Counted from the stretch's first letter, positions 43,815 through 52,546 are shown. The stretch: DNA of 64,000 nt from Ruegeria arenilitoris (GCF_013032855.1 NZ_WQDA01000003.1:1-64000); one strand, 5' to 3'. The notes: generated by a model from the letters alone, not told the origin. Numbers and translations: made by a program.

Positions 43815-44201
43815 TTAGCTGAGCGTGCTCGTTCCAGTCGATAGTCCGATTGAGATGTTCAGCGAGCCCTCGTTTATTAGCCATCGCCGAAGTACAAAGC
43901 TGCGTGCCCCGCTTTTGTGCATCGGGTCATCTTCTGCAAGCTTTCGGGCGGCTTCGAGACTGTCGGCCCTATAGATGATGAGGCCAATGCCCTGCATATG
44001 CTCGCCGGTTTCATCCGACATGGGACCTGCAAAAGCCAACTGCCCCGAATGTTCAAGCTGCGCCTGATACGCCAGGTGATCTGGCAGTGAAGCTTTTACA
44101 TCTTCGGGCGCTTTGGCTGGCGTGCTCAGCGCGACGTAAAGCTCCAACGCAAGCGCACCGCGGCTTTTTGCTTCTGATTTGTAGTCTGCCCAAGCAACCA
44201 T
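43815..44201 (-). CDS. YciI-like protein
   Basis: A 128-aa protein of the YCII / dimeric alpha-beta barrel group: SLPDHLAYQAQLEHSGQLAF, then GPMSDETGEHMQGIGLIIY and ARKLAEDDPMHKSG with the conserved His-Asp pair of the family (DHL; DDP). Roles in the group range from dehydrochlorinase-like to muconolactone-isomerase-like steps. It is divergent from the FAH gene and may share its control region at 44202-44285. Confidence 0.8.
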   Translation of the reverse strand: MVAWADYKSEAKSRGALALELYVALSTPAKAPEDVKASLPDHLAYQAQLEHSGQLAFAGPMSDETGEHMQGIGLIIYRADSLEAARKLAEDDPMHKSGARSFVLRRWLINEGSLNISIGLSTGTSTLS

Positions 44202-44215
44202 TCGCGGCCTCCAAA

Positions 44216-44245
44216 AATATCGATATTATTTGACATATGGCAAAA
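44216..44245. promoter_or_regulatory. Palindromic site in divergent promoter region
   Basis: AATATCGATATT (44216-44227) is a perfect 12-base palindrome, followed by TTTG...CAAA dyad (about 44229-44244). It lies between the YciI-like gene and the FAH operon and is a candidate operator, perhaps for the GntR regulator encoded nearby. Confidence 0.4.
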
Positions 44246-44285
44246 TAGTCGGCAAAAATCAAGCAAGCTAACATGGAAGGTGACA

Positions 44286-45170
44286 ATGAAATACCTGGTG
44301 GGAGAGACTTCGGAAGGCACAGCGGTTTTTGCCGTGAACGGTGAAAACGCAGTGAATCTAACGGCTTTGGACCCTGCCGTCGGTTCCGATTTGATGGGTT
44401 TGATCAGCAAGCCTGGCCTGGCCGACTCGCTGGCTGAAAAAATCACCTCGGCAGATAGTGTGCCGTTATCCTCAGTCACACCGGCGTTGCCCGTGGCGTC
44501 ACCCGGCACGATCATTTGTATGGGTTTGAACTATACGGATCACATCAAAGAGGGCGGCTACGACATCCCCGAATATCCAACGCTGTTCATGCGCGGTAAG
44601 AATTCGATCATGGCGGCAGGCCAGCCTATGGTGCGGCCTGCGTGTTCTGAAAAACTCGACTACGAAGCCGAACTAATGCTGATCGTTGGAAAACGCGGCC
44701 GCCATATCTCGGAGCAGGACGCGCTGGATTATGTCTTTGGCTACACTGTATTCAACGATGGTTCGCTGCGGGACTATCAGCGCAAAACCGTTCAGTGGAC
44801 GCCCGGCAAAAACTTTGATGACACGGGCGCGATCGGTCCTTTCACCGTGACGCCGGATGAGTTGCCGGAAGGGGCATCAGGTCTGAAGATCGAAAGCCGT
44901 GTGGGCGATGAAATCCTGCAAAGCTCGAATACGGCCAACATGATCTGGGGGGTCCGGCAGGTAATTGCGACGATTTCGGAATATACCACTTTGGAGCCGG
45001 GGGATCTGATTGCGCTGGGCACGCCGCCTGGTGTGGGACACGCCAAAAAGCCCAATCCCCGTTGGTTGAAGCCCGGCGAAACCGTAGAGGTCGAGATTGA
45101 AGGCATTGGAATTTGCGCCAGCCCAGTCATTGACGAAAAAGACGCCAAGTCCAAGGTGGCCGCAGCATGA
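44286..45170 (+). CDS. Fumarylacetoacetate hydrolase family protein
   Basis: FAH-fold protein, 294 aa from the ATG at 44286 (GGAAG upstream). The catalytic region is typical: CMGLNYTDHIKEGGYDIPEYP, LFMRGKNSIMAAGQP, LDYEAELMLIVGKRGRHI with metal-binding acids, FGYTVFNDGSLRDYQ, WTPGKNFDDTGAIGP and ALGTPPGVG. Members hydrolyse acylpyruvates or other 1,3-diketo acids, or decarboxylate/hydrate similar acids. Here it may process a ring-cleavage product made by the dioxygenase encoded five genes downstream (inference). First gene of a run to 52503. Confidence 0.88.
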   Translation: MKYLVGETSEGTAVFAVNGENAVNLTALDPAVGSDLMGLISKPGLADSLAEKITSADSVPLSSVTPALPVASPGTIICMGLNYTDHIKEGGYDIPEYPTLFMRGKNSIMAAGQPMVRPACSEKLDYEAELMLIVGKRGRHISEQDALDYVFGYTVFNDGSLRDYQRKTVQWTPGKNFDDTGAIGPFTVTPDELPEGASGLKIESRVGDEILQSSNTANMIWGVRQVIATISEYTTLEPGDLIALGTPPGVGHAKKPNPRWLKPGETVEVEIEGIGICASPVIDEKDAKSKVAAA

Positions 45171-45832
45171 CCGCACCAACCGGGGCAGAGCTGGAAGCAC
45201 TTCGCGCCAAGGCGCAGCAAGATCATCGTGATCTGCGCGAGCGCATTCCGCGTTTGTCCGACGATGCAATTGCCTTGATCCTTCGCGAGTCCAGGTCTCA
45301 CTATGCTTGGACCGACCAGCCAGTTTCTGACGATCTGCTCGAAGAGATTTATGACATCACGATCAACGGCGCGACCAGCATGAATACGCTGCCCGCCCGC
45401 TTCGTTTTCGTGAAAAGTGCCGAAGGAAAAGAGCGGCTTGCCAAGTCGTTGAAGCCAAAGAACGTTCCAAAAATGATGGATGCGCCGGTCACGGCGATCA
45501 TTGCCTATGACATGGACTTCTGGAAGGAATTGCCTTTTCTTTTCCCGCACGAAGACCGACGGCCATTGTTTGAGAACAATCCCGAATATGTAGCCGATAC
45601 AGCGTTTCGCAATGGAACGCTTCAGGGCGCTTACTTCATGATCGCCGCCCGAGCAGTAGGGTTGGATGTCGGTGCGATGTCAGGCTTTTCGAACAAGATC
45701 GTCGACGAGGAGTTCTTTGCAGGAACAACGCTCAAGTCGAACTTTTTGTGCAATTTGGGCTACGCAGATGAAACGGGACTTTTTCACAAGCTGCCTCGCT
45801 TCCCATTCGAAAAGGTTTGCTCTTATGCATGA
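45167..45832 (+). CDS. Nitroreductase-fold malonic-semialdehyde reductase-like protein (RutE type)
   Basis: A 221-aa flavin reductase most like RutE, which reduces malonic semialdehyde to 3-hydroxypropionate in pyrimidine breakdown. Typical features: ARFVFVKSAEGKERL, MDAPVTAIIAYDMDFWKELPFLFP, DTAFRNGTLQGAYFMIAARAVGLDVGAMSGF and KSNFLCNLGYAD. No other rut genes are present, so it was recruited for something else; its relatives also reduce quinones or nitro groups. Four-base overlap with the FAH gene. Confidence 0.85.
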   Translation: MTAPTGAELEALRAKAQQDHRDLRERIPRLSDDAIALILRESRSHYAWTDQPVSDDLLEEIYDITINGATSMNTLPARFVFVKSAEGKERLAKSLKPKNVPKMMDAPVTAIIAYDMDFWKELPFLFPHEDRRPLFENNPEYVADTAFRNGTLQGAYFMIAARAVGLDVGAMSGFSNKIVDEEFFAGTTLKSNFLCNLGYADETGLFHKLPRFPFEKVCSYA

Positions 45833-45844
45833 GGAGGTGACCCA

Positions 45845-46306
45845 GTGGCCATGAAATTGAAACCTGTCGTCACGTACCGCACGACAGCTCAATGCCCGAC
45901 GCACGCGCGTACCGAAATTCCCATTCGTGATTTGGATGTTGTCGTCGACGAACCGGTCGAACGGGGCGGAACAAATCTTGGCCCGTCTCCGACCGAAACC
46001 GCGATGGCAGCGCTGATCGCCTGCACCAACGTCATTGGGCACAAGAATGCGCACCGTTTGGGAATTGATCTTGGCACAGTGACGATAGACGCGAAATGCA
46101 GGTTGGATCGGCGCGGCGTCCTAATGGAAGAAGAGATCGATGTTCCGTTTCCGGAAATCGTACTCACCGTAAATTGTGAAACACCCGCCAGTCAGGAGGA
46201 GCTGACACGCGTGGGTGAGGAAACGGCCAAATACTGTGCCATCGCAAAGCTGTTCGAAGCGGCAGGCACTGACCTGACCGTCAACTGGGTCAAAACAAGC
46301 AGCTAA
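45845..46306 (+). CDS. OsmC-family protein
   Basis: A 153-aa OsmC/Ohr-fold protein; the GTG start at 45845 has GAGGAGGTG at ideal spacing. The family layout is present: GPSPTETAMAALIACTNVIG with one conserved Cys (near 60), and a second Cys in the TVNCETPA or KYCAIAKLF segment. It would act as a thiol peroxidase or a hydrolase-like relative. Cotranscribed with the RutE-like gene, perhaps protecting against reactive products of hydroxyquinol metabolism. Confidence 0.82.
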   Translation: MAMKLKPVVTYRTTAQCPTHARTEIPIRDLDVVVDEPVERGGTNLGPSPTETAMAALIACTNVIGHKNAHRLGIDLGTVTIDAKCRLDRRGVLMEEEIDVPFPEIVLTVNCETPASQEELTRVGEETAKYCAIAKLFEAAGTDLTVNWVKTSS

Positions 46307-46340
46307 AAGTCAATAGACCCGACTTTCTGGGAGGAGAGAA

Positions 46341-47414
46341 ATGAAAAACTGGACCAAACGCAGCCTTGTTGCGGCTGCTGTGGCAAGCGTCATGGCGATG
46401 CCTGCTAAGGCGGAAGAGACCATTTCAGCCGTTGTGATTGATGGGTACCCAGATCGGGCCCTATGGGTGAAGGAATTCACCAATTTCTTCATTCCAGAAG
46501 TGGACAAGCGGCTGGCTGAGTCCGGTAACTACAGGATGAATTGGCAAGAGAACTATGGCGGTTCGATCGTCAAGCCGAAGGGTGTTTTGGAAGGTGTCCA
46601 GCTTGGCCTTGGAGATATTGGGATCGTCACAACGATCTTCCATTCTTCAAAGCTACCTAGTCAGGGTATCTCGGGGTCGACGCCTTTCGTTGCATCCGAC
46701 GCCCGTGCTGTGGCCAAAGCCGTGGATGAAATCGCGCGTGAGTTCCCGGCGATGCAAAATGAGTTTGCCGCGCAGAACCAGGTTTACCTGGCAACTGGCG
46801 TCGTGCTCGATACCTATCAGGTTTTCTGTACAGAGCCGGTTTCGGCTGTTTCAGATCTGGAAGGCCGGAAAGTGGCCGGAGCTGGACTGAACCTCAGATA
46901 TCTTGAAGGCATCAAAGACGCGGCCGGGGTACGTGGTGGCCTGACCGATTTCTACAATATGCTTCAAACTGGCCTGGTCGATTGTGCGATGCTTTGGCCG
47001 GAGGCTGCCAAAACATTCAAGATCGCCGAAGTAGCTCCTTACATGCTCAAAGCTGACTTGGGTGCGGTGAATTCCAAGACGATAACTGTGAATTCTGACT
47101 ATTGGGCAAAGTTGCCGGACGAAGTCAAAGACGTTCTTAAGGCCGTTGCCATCGACTACCGTGATCATGTGGCCGGTATCGCTATGGACCGCGCCGCGGC
47201 CTCAAGGGATGCCTATACCGAAGCCGGCGGAACGATTGTCGAAGTTTCGGACGAAGAACGAGCGGCTTGGGCCAACGCCATGCCAAATGTTGCACAGGAA
47301 TGGGCAGCCACCCTGAATGAAAACGGAGAACAAGGCGACGCGATTTTGGCCGCTTACCTCGGCAAGCTGCAGGACGCGGGTTTCACCGGAGTTCGTGACT
47401 GGACGGCCAAATAA
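46341..47414 (+). CDS. TRAP transporter binding protein (DctP family)
   Basis: A 357-aa periplasmic solute-binding protein with a signal peptide (MKNWTKRSLVAAAVASVMAM to PAKAEE). The family region is visible around SDLEGRKVAGAGLNLRYL (substrate-carboxylate arginine site) and LTDFYNMLQTGLVDCAMLWPEAA. Ribosome site GGGAGGAG. It delivers an organic acid to the permease encoded next. Given the neighbours, the substrate may be an aromatic or ring-derived acid, but malonate is also possible because the mat genes lack their own transporter. Confidence 0.9.
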   Translation: MKNWTKRSLVAAAVASVMAMPAKAEETISAVVIDGYPDRALWVKEFTNFFIPEVDKRLAESGNYRMNWQENYGGSIVKPKGVLEGVQLGLGDIGIVTTIFHSSKLPSQGISGSTPFVASDARAVAKAVDEIAREFPAMQNEFAAQNQVYLATGVVLDTYQVFCTEPVSAVSDLEGRKVAGAGLNLRYLEGIKDAAGVRGGLTDFYNMLQTGLVDCAMLWPEAAKTFKIAEVAPYMLKADLGAVNSKTITVNSDYWAKLPDEVKDVLKAVAIDYRDHVAGIAMDRAAASRDAYTEAGGTIVEVSDEERAAWANAMPNVAQEWAATLNENGEQGDAILAAYLGKLQDAGFTGVRDWTAK

Positions 47415-47444
47415 CTGGCTGGCGATCCACGAAAGGGGCCTTTC

Positions 47445-47996
47445 ATGCTGAAGACCGCAGTTGCTGGCTTGTCGCGGGTCGCCAATTCGCTTGCAATCGC
47501 CGCCAACGCATTGGGTACGCTTGTCGTCCTGGCGTTGGTGGTCATTCTGAATGTTGACGTCATTGCGCGGGGCCTGTTTTCGGCCCCACTACGCGGAACC
47601 TACGAGATGGTGCAATTCTCGGTCGTGATGATCGTGTTCCTGCAGCTGGCCGATGTGGTCAGAGTGGATCGATTGACGCGCTCGGACGGGTTTTTGAACC
47701 TGCTACACCATCGTCGCCCCGGTCTGACAGCCAACCTGAGGCGCATCATCAACGCGATTTCCGCAATCTTCATGGCCCTGATCGCTTATGTAACCTTCCC
47801 AGAATTTTTTCATATGTGGGAGACACAGGACTACTTCGGAGTACCGGGTCTTTTCACATTGCCTTGGTGGCCGGTCAAACTGGTCATCGCGTGCGGTACT
47901 GCGCTTGCCTGCGTGATCTTCCTGCTCAAGGTCGTCACGGCGCAGGACCGCCCGCAACTTGTCCGCACCCCAGAGCATGACGAGGCTGCAGAATGA
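47445..47996 (+). CDS. TRAP transporter small permease (DctQ)
   Basis: A 183-aa protein with four hydrophobic helices (about 15-45, 55-75, 95-115, 140-165), including the VVILNVDVIARGLFSAPLRGTYEMVQFSVVM segment with the family's R-G-x2-E pattern. It partners the large DctM subunit, whose gene overlaps it by four bases. Confidence 0.9.
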   Translation: MLKTAVAGLSRVANSLAIAANALGTLVVLALVVILNVDVIARGLFSAPLRGTYEMVQFSVVMIVFLQLADVVRVDRLTRSDGFLNLLHHRRPGLTANLRRIINAISAIFMALIAYVTFPEFFHMWETQDYFGVPGLFTLPWWPVKLVIACGTALACVIFLLKVVTAQDRPQLVRTPEHDEAAE

Positions 47997-49297
47997 CCCC
48001 GATCGAGATTGGCCTGATCTCGGTCATCGCCATCGTCTTTCTGATTTACGCGGGTGTTTACATTCCTATCGCTCTGGGTGTGGTCTCGTTCGTGTCGATC
48101 TGGCTGATGCGGGACAACTTCACGCTTGCGCTCAACCTGTTGAAAGTGGCGGTTGGCGATAGCGCGATGGAGTATAGTTTTGCGACCATCCCGCTGTTTA
48201 CCTTTATGGGGCTCATCGTTTCAAAAGCGGGACTAGGTAGGGATATTTACGAGGTCATGACCATGCGATTTCGCAAGGTCAAAGGCGGTATCGGAATGGC
48301 GACCGTCGGAGCAAATGCCGTGTTTGCGGCCGTTACCGGGTCGTCCATTGCGTCCGCATCAGTGTTCACCAAAGTCTCGGTCCCGCAAATGATGGCGCAG
48401 GCATATAATCCACGTTTTGCGGTTGGGGTTGTAGCCGGGTCTTCGGTCTTGGGGATGATCATCCCGCCGTCGGCAATGCTGATCATCTATTCCTTCGTGG
48501 CCGAACAATCCGTTGGGGACATGTTCCTGGCGGGGGTCATTCCAGGGATTATGCTGGCAATCGCTTATGTCGGCGCGATTTGGGTCATGGGGCGCTTCAC
48601 CCCAGCTTTCGTCGGTGGTCGTGTTGTTGAAGACACCGAGTGGATGTCAGGACGCGAGATCGCCTCCAAGACACTGCCGACACTGTTCATCATTACCATC
48701 GTGCTTGGTGGTATCTACACGGGTTGGTTGACGGCAGTAGAAGCAGGGGCCGCCGGGGCTTTCGTTGCGCTAATCATAGCGGTTGCCCGCAAGTCTATGT
48801 CTCCGCGCGCATTCTGGGACGCGTTGCTGGAAACCGGGCACATCACGGCGGCGATCCTGTTCCTGATTACGGCGGCTTCAATATACAGTCGAATGCTGGG
48901 ACTGGCGGGGTTGCCCAATCAACTTCAGGACTTGCTTGCAGGGAATTCCGCGTCCTTTTGGTCGATCATGCTGCTTTATGTTCTTCTGATGCTGTTCCTG
49001 GGAACGCTGCTCGACACGGCGTCGATCATTCTTATCGTTGTTCCGTTGTTCCTACCTATGGCCGAGGCGCTGGATATGTCGCTGATCTGGTTCGGCATTA
49101 TCACCGTGGTCGGAGCCGAAATCGGGCTTTTGACACCGCCTTTAGGCATATCCTGCTTTGTCATAAAATCCACGATCAACGACGACCGCATATCACTCAA
49201 AGACGTGTTCATGGGCGCACTTCCCTTTGCGTTTGTGATGCTGATCGTTCTGTTCATTCTGATCGAGTTCCCGATCCTCAGCCTTGCCCTGATTTAA
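47993..49297 (+). CDS. TRAP transporter large permease (DctM)
   Basis: A 434-aa inner-membrane protein with about twelve helices. Family marks are GVYIPIALGVVSFVSIWLM at the start, AVTGSSIASASVFTKVSVPQM (about 108-128), GSSVLGMIIPPSAMLIIYSFVAEQSVGDMFLAGVIPGI (about 142-179) and TPPLGISCFVIK near 380. It imports the substrate with a sodium gradient. Ends ten bases before the dioxygenase gene. Confidence 0.93.
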   Translation: MTPIEIGLISVIAIVFLIYAGVYIPIALGVVSFVSIWLMRDNFTLALNLLKVAVGDSAMEYSFATIPLFTFMGLIVSKAGLGRDIYEVMTMRFRKVKGGIGMATVGANAVFAAVTGSSIASASVFTKVSVPQMMAQAYNPRFAVGVVAGSSVLGMIIPPSAMLIIYSFVAEQSVGDMFLAGVIPGIMLAIAYVGAIWVMGRFTPAFVGGRVVEDTEWMSGREIASKTLPTLFIITIVLGGIYTGWLTAVEAGAAGAFVALIIAVARKSMSPRAFWDALLETGHITAAILFLITAASIYSRMLGLAGLPNQLQDLLAGNSASFWSIMLLYVLLMLFLGTLLDTASIILIVVPLFLPMAEALDMSLIWFGIITVVGAEIGLLTPPLGISCFVIKSTINDDRISLKDVFMGALPFAFVMLIVLFILIEFPILSLALI

Positions 49298-49307
49298 GGA
49301 GGCCAAG

Positions 49308-50174
49308 ATGCGCTCTGTCACCAAAGACAATATCACTGACGTCTTCATGGGGTACCTGTCCAAAGACTCCGATCCACGAATGCGCGAGATCATGGGCTCT
49401 CTGGTCAAACACCTGCACGATTTCGCACGGGAAACCAACCTGACGCATGACGAGTGGCGCGCTGGGATTGCGTTTCTGGAAGGCTGCGCCGCGGTGGAAA
49501 CCGAGGATAGGCATGAATTCGTGCTAGCCTCGGACGTGTTGGGCCTGTCGTCATTGGTTGACATGCTGCATTCCAGCCCTGACGCGACCAGTTCGTCTGT
49601 GTTGGGGCCGTTTCACGTCTCAGGCGCACCCCCGCTGCCGATCGGTGGCGATATGAAACGTCACTACGGCGGGCCGGTCCTTCTTGCTGAAGGCGTGGTC
49701 CGGGATACAAAGGGCAATCCGATTGCGGGTGCCGAGCTCGACATCTGGCAAACCGCACCAAACGGGCTCTACGCCAGTCAGGATGAGGAACAGGATATCT
49801 ACTCTTTTCATGGCTTGATGACGGTCGGCTCAGATGGCCGTTACGCTTTCACCACGGTCAAACCAGTGGAATACACGGTGCCATCTGATGGGCCAGTCGG
49901 AGACATTCTGCGAGCCTGTGGTCGCCATCCCTGGCGACCGTCGCACCTGCATTACATCGTCAAAGCTCCCGGTTATCGCACTTTGGTGACCGAGATATTT
50001 CCCGACGATGATCCCTATCTGGATGAAGACACGGTGTTTGGCGTGCGCGACGATCTGGTGATGACATATGTTGAACGCCCGGCTTCTGAATTTCCTGATG
50101 GCATGGAGCTTTCTGGTAAGATCCATGAACCTTTCTTGCATGTGAATTTCGACGTGACGCTTGCCAAGGACTGA
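49308..50174 (+). CDS. Hydroxyquinol 1,2-dioxygenase-type intradiol dioxygenase
   Basis: A 288-aa non-haem iron dioxygenase that cleaves a (hydroxy)catechol ring between its hydroxyls. The iron ligands are all present with family spacing: Tyr155, Tyr189, His213 and His215 (RPSHLHY). The N-terminal helical dimerisation domain and LGPFHVSGAP resemble hydroxyquinol enzymes more than catechol ones; the product would then be maleylacetate. No maleylacetate reductase gene is visible. It sits behind the TRAP genes in one run. Confidence 0.88.
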   Translation: MRSVTKDNITDVFMGYLSKDSDPRMREIMGSLVKHLHDFARETNLTHDEWRAGIAFLEGCAAVETEDRHEFVLASDVLGLSSLVDMLHSSPDATSSSVLGPFHVSGAPPLPIGGDMKRHYGGPVLLAEGVVRDTKGNPIAGAELDIWQTAPNGLYASQDEEQDIYSFHGLMTVGSDGRYAFTTVKPVEYTVPSDGPVGDILRACGRHPWRPSHLHYIVKAPGYRTLVTEIFPDDDPYLDEDTVFGVRDDLVMTYVERPASEFPDGMELSGKIHEPFLHVNFDVTLAKD

Positions 50175-50195
50175 TTGATAGATAGGAGGCTTGAG

Positions 50196-51002
50196 GTGCT
50201 GAAACGTATCTTCATTTTGGGCGCTGCGCTGTTTTGCAGTGCCGCCATCGCACAAGAGCGCCCCATCTTCGACACGCATATTCATTACAGCCACGACGCC
50301 GTCGAACTGGTGCCACCAGAACAGGTGGCTAAAATCCTTCGGGATGCGGGCGTGCGGAAAGCGCTAGTTTCCAGCTCAGACGACAATGGCACTCAGCTGT
50401 TGTTGGCCGCGGCACCGGACATCGTCGTTCCAGCGTTGCGCCCGTACCGTCGTCGCGGTGAAATCAATACCTGGATGCACGATGAAACTGTAATTGACTA
50501 TCTGGAGGAAAACCTGGCCAAAAACGACTACGAAGCTATCGGCGAGTTTCACGCTTACGGCAACGATATCAAAACGCCGGTAATCCAGCGTATGATTGCA
50601 CTGGCCAAAGAGCGGAACCTCATTTTACACCACCACGGTGATCGCGAGGCAGTTGACCTGATCTTCGAGACTTGGCCGGAGGCGCGGGTTTTGTGGGCGC
50701 ATTCTGGCTTTGACGACCCGGCCAGTGTGTCTGACGCCTTGGATACCTATCCCAGGCTTTGGGCGGACTTGGCTTTTCGGTCGGATATGGTTTCACGCGG
50801 CCGATTAGACCCGGATTGGAAGGCCGCGTTCGAGGCGCATCCCGAACGGTTCATGGTTGGGACGGACACATTTGCTCCGGAGCGTTGGTACTATGTTGGC
50901 CCGCACGCAGATTTTTCGCGTGAATGGCTGGATCTGCTGCCGGATCGGATCGCAGACAACATCGCCTATGCCAACGCTGAACGTTTGCTGGCATCAGAAT
51001 GA
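50196..51002 (+). CDS. Exported amidohydrolase-2-like TIM-barrel protein
   Basis: A 268-aa protein; the GTG at 50196 has AGGAGG six bases upstream and opens a signal peptide (LKRIFILGAALFCSAAIAQE). The metal motif FDTHIHYSH follows directly (mature N-terminus), then EFHAYGNDI, LILHHHGDREAV, LWAHSGFDD and VGTDTFAP, which give the His, His and Asp ligands of the amidohydrolase-2 group. Members hydrolyse or decarboxylate aromatic or lactone compounds; export is unusual for decarboxylases. Overlaps the next gene by four bases. Confidence 0.82.
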   Translation: MLKRIFILGAALFCSAAIAQERPIFDTHIHYSHDAVELVPPEQVAKILRDAGVRKALVSSSDDNGTQLLLAAAPDIVVPALRPYRRRGEINTWMHDETVIDYLEENLAKNDYEAIGEFHAYGNDIKTPVIQRMIALAKERNLILHHHGDREAVDLIFETWPEARVLWAHSGFDDPASVSDALDTYPRLWADLAFRSDMVSRGRLDPDWKAAFEAHPERFMVGTDTFAPERWYYVGPHADFSREWLDLLPDRIADNIAYANAERLLASE

Positions 51003-51376
51003 TCCGTTGGGTTGCCTGGCTTCTTGCTTCACCGGGCGCAGCAATTGCTTGTGACGCTGTGGGGCAACGCATGGGGTCGGAAGCCCCAGATGCGCCTGCG
51101 GTTTATTTGGGTGTCAGCGAAATTCCGTTGGCCCAACCGTTTTCCGTTCTGATTTCAGTCTGCAGTGAAGCAACGGCACATGAGGTGCGTGTTGATGCAA
51201 TCATGCCCGCTCATCAGCACGGTTTGAATTACGTTCCCGAAGTTTCGGCATTGGGCGATGGAATGTTCCGGGTCGATGATTTGCTGTTTCACATGCCGGG
51301 ACTCTGGGAGCTGCAGGCTGACGTTCATATCGGAGGGCGATCGCTGTCCTACACGTCAGAGATCACGCTCAAATGA
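50999..51376 (+). CDS. YtkA/FixH-like exported protein
   Basis: A 125-aa protein with a short leader (MIRWVAWLLASPGAAIA). The mature part is an immunoglobulin-like beta-domain: QPFSVLISVC, DAIMPAHQHGLNY, and LLFHMPGLWELQADVHIGG. The Met/His cluster MPAHQHGM-like and FHMPG resembles metal-binding YtkA/CopC-type domains. It overlaps both neighbours (amidohydrolase and di-heme peroxidase), so it may help to assemble or serve the peroxidase in the periplasm. Confidence 0.65.
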   Translation: MIRWVAWLLASPGAAIACDAVGQRMGSEAPDAPAVYLGVSEIPLAQPFSVLISVCSEATAHEVRVDAIMPAHQHGLNYVPEVSALGDGMFRVDDLLFHMPGLWELQADVHIGGRSLSYTSEITLK

Positions 51377-52503
51377 AGTTCTGGGCTTTAACCGCGCTAA
51401 TGGCGCTTCCGGTTGCTGTACACTCAGAAATTCTATTGTCCGAAGAGGAAATACAGCAAACGCTTTCCTTCGGGCCGTGGCCGCCAACATACAAGCCAGA
51501 CCCCAGCAATCGCGTTTCAGGTGACTCAAGGGCTATTTTGCTCGGCGCGGCTTTGTTCAACGATCCGGTGCTGTCGGTAGACGGCGCTTTTTCTTGTGCG
51601 AGTTGTCACGACCCCGAACAGGCATTTACAACATCCGAGGCGCGGGCGCTCGGCCGTGTCAGGTTGGATCGGAACACCCCATCCCTGAGAAACCTTGCGA
51701 GTCTGCGCTGGTACGGTTGGGGTGGCAAGAGCGATAGTCTCTGGGCAGCAAGTCTGCATCCGATCATCGAAGAACAAGAGATGGCTCACAGCAGCGAAAG
51801 TCTAAAGGCGGCAATTTCCGAGAGTTCTTATGTTGCTGATTTTGAGTCCATTTTCGGCAATATCCGAAGTCAAGACCCGGAGTTGGTCCTGGTCAACACG
51901 GCCAAGTCTCTATCAGCCTATTTGGAGACGCTTAGAACCGAGCGGACACAATTTGACAGTTTCCGCGATGCGCTGGAACGCGGAGATCTGTTGGCGGCTG
52001 CGAACTATCCCGAAGCTGCTCAGAGAGGTCTAAAGCTCTTTCTGGGGCGCGGGAAATGTGCCCTTTGCCACAATGGCCCGGCATTTTCCAACAATGAATT
52101 TCACGACGCCGGTGTGCCTTACTTCCTAAGCGAAACCGAAGTCGATGAAGGACGGTTCGGCGGGTTGAACTTCCTATTTTCAAGCGTCTACACACTGGAC
52201 GGGGAATGGAACGACGATCCCGCCAAGCAAGGTGCGTGGGCGGTTCGCAGTGTGCATAGGCGTCATTCTGATTTTGGGACCTTTCGTACGCCAAGTTTGC
52301 GGGGTGTGGCTGAAACTCCGCCCTATATGCACGACGGCAGTTTGATCGACTTGGACGCGGTGGTCCGGCACTACAGCGAGCTTGATACCGAAAGGCTGCA
52401 TGCCGACGGTGAGGCCATACTCTCAGAACTGAGCTTGTCCGAGCAGGAGATCGCTGATCTCATTATGTTTTTGGAGACTTTGTCCGGTGTTGCATGGCCT
52501 TGA
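51373..52503 (+). CDS. Di-heme cytochrome c peroxidase / MauG family
   Basis: A 376-aa periplasmic protein with signal peptide (MKFWALTALMALPVAVHSE) and two c-type haem sites, C75-A-S-C78-H79 and C229-A-L-C232-H233. The LGAALFNDPVLSVDGAF and LRNLASLRWYGWGGKSDSL segments and FRTPSLRGVAETPPYMHDGSL near the end are typical of the bacterial peroxidase/MauG group. It would reduce peroxides or oxidise an organic or protein substrate. Last gene of the run that starts at 44286; a hairpin follows. Confidence 0.9.
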   Translation: MKFWALTALMALPVAVHSEILLSEEEIQQTLSFGPWPPTYKPDPSNRVSGDSRAILLGAALFNDPVLSVDGAFSCASCHDPEQAFTTSEARALGRVRLDRNTPSLRNLASLRWYGWGGKSDSLWAASLHPIIEEQEMAHSSESLKAAISESSYVADFESIFGNIRSQDPELVLVNTAKSLSAYLETLRTERTQFDSFRDALERGDLLAAANYPEAAQRGLKLFLGRGKCALCHNGPAFSNNEFHDAGVPYFLSETEVDEGRFGGLNFLFSSVYTLDGEWNDDPAKQGAWAVRSVHRRHSDFGTFRTPSLRGVAETPPYMHDGSLIDLDAVVRHYSELDTERLHADGEAILSELSLSEQEIADLIMFLETLSGVAWP

Positions 52504-52523
52504 GATACTCCAATTCAGCCAAA

Positions 52524-52546
52524 GTGCCGCCTGAGTTATGCGGCAC
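52524..52546 (+). terminator. Stem-loop after the peroxidase gene
   Basis: Arms GTGCCGC (52524-52530) and GCGGCAC (52540-52546) with a nine-base loop; a weak T-rich run (CATTTTGC) follows. Probable terminator of the 44286-52503 run. Confidence 0.55.
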
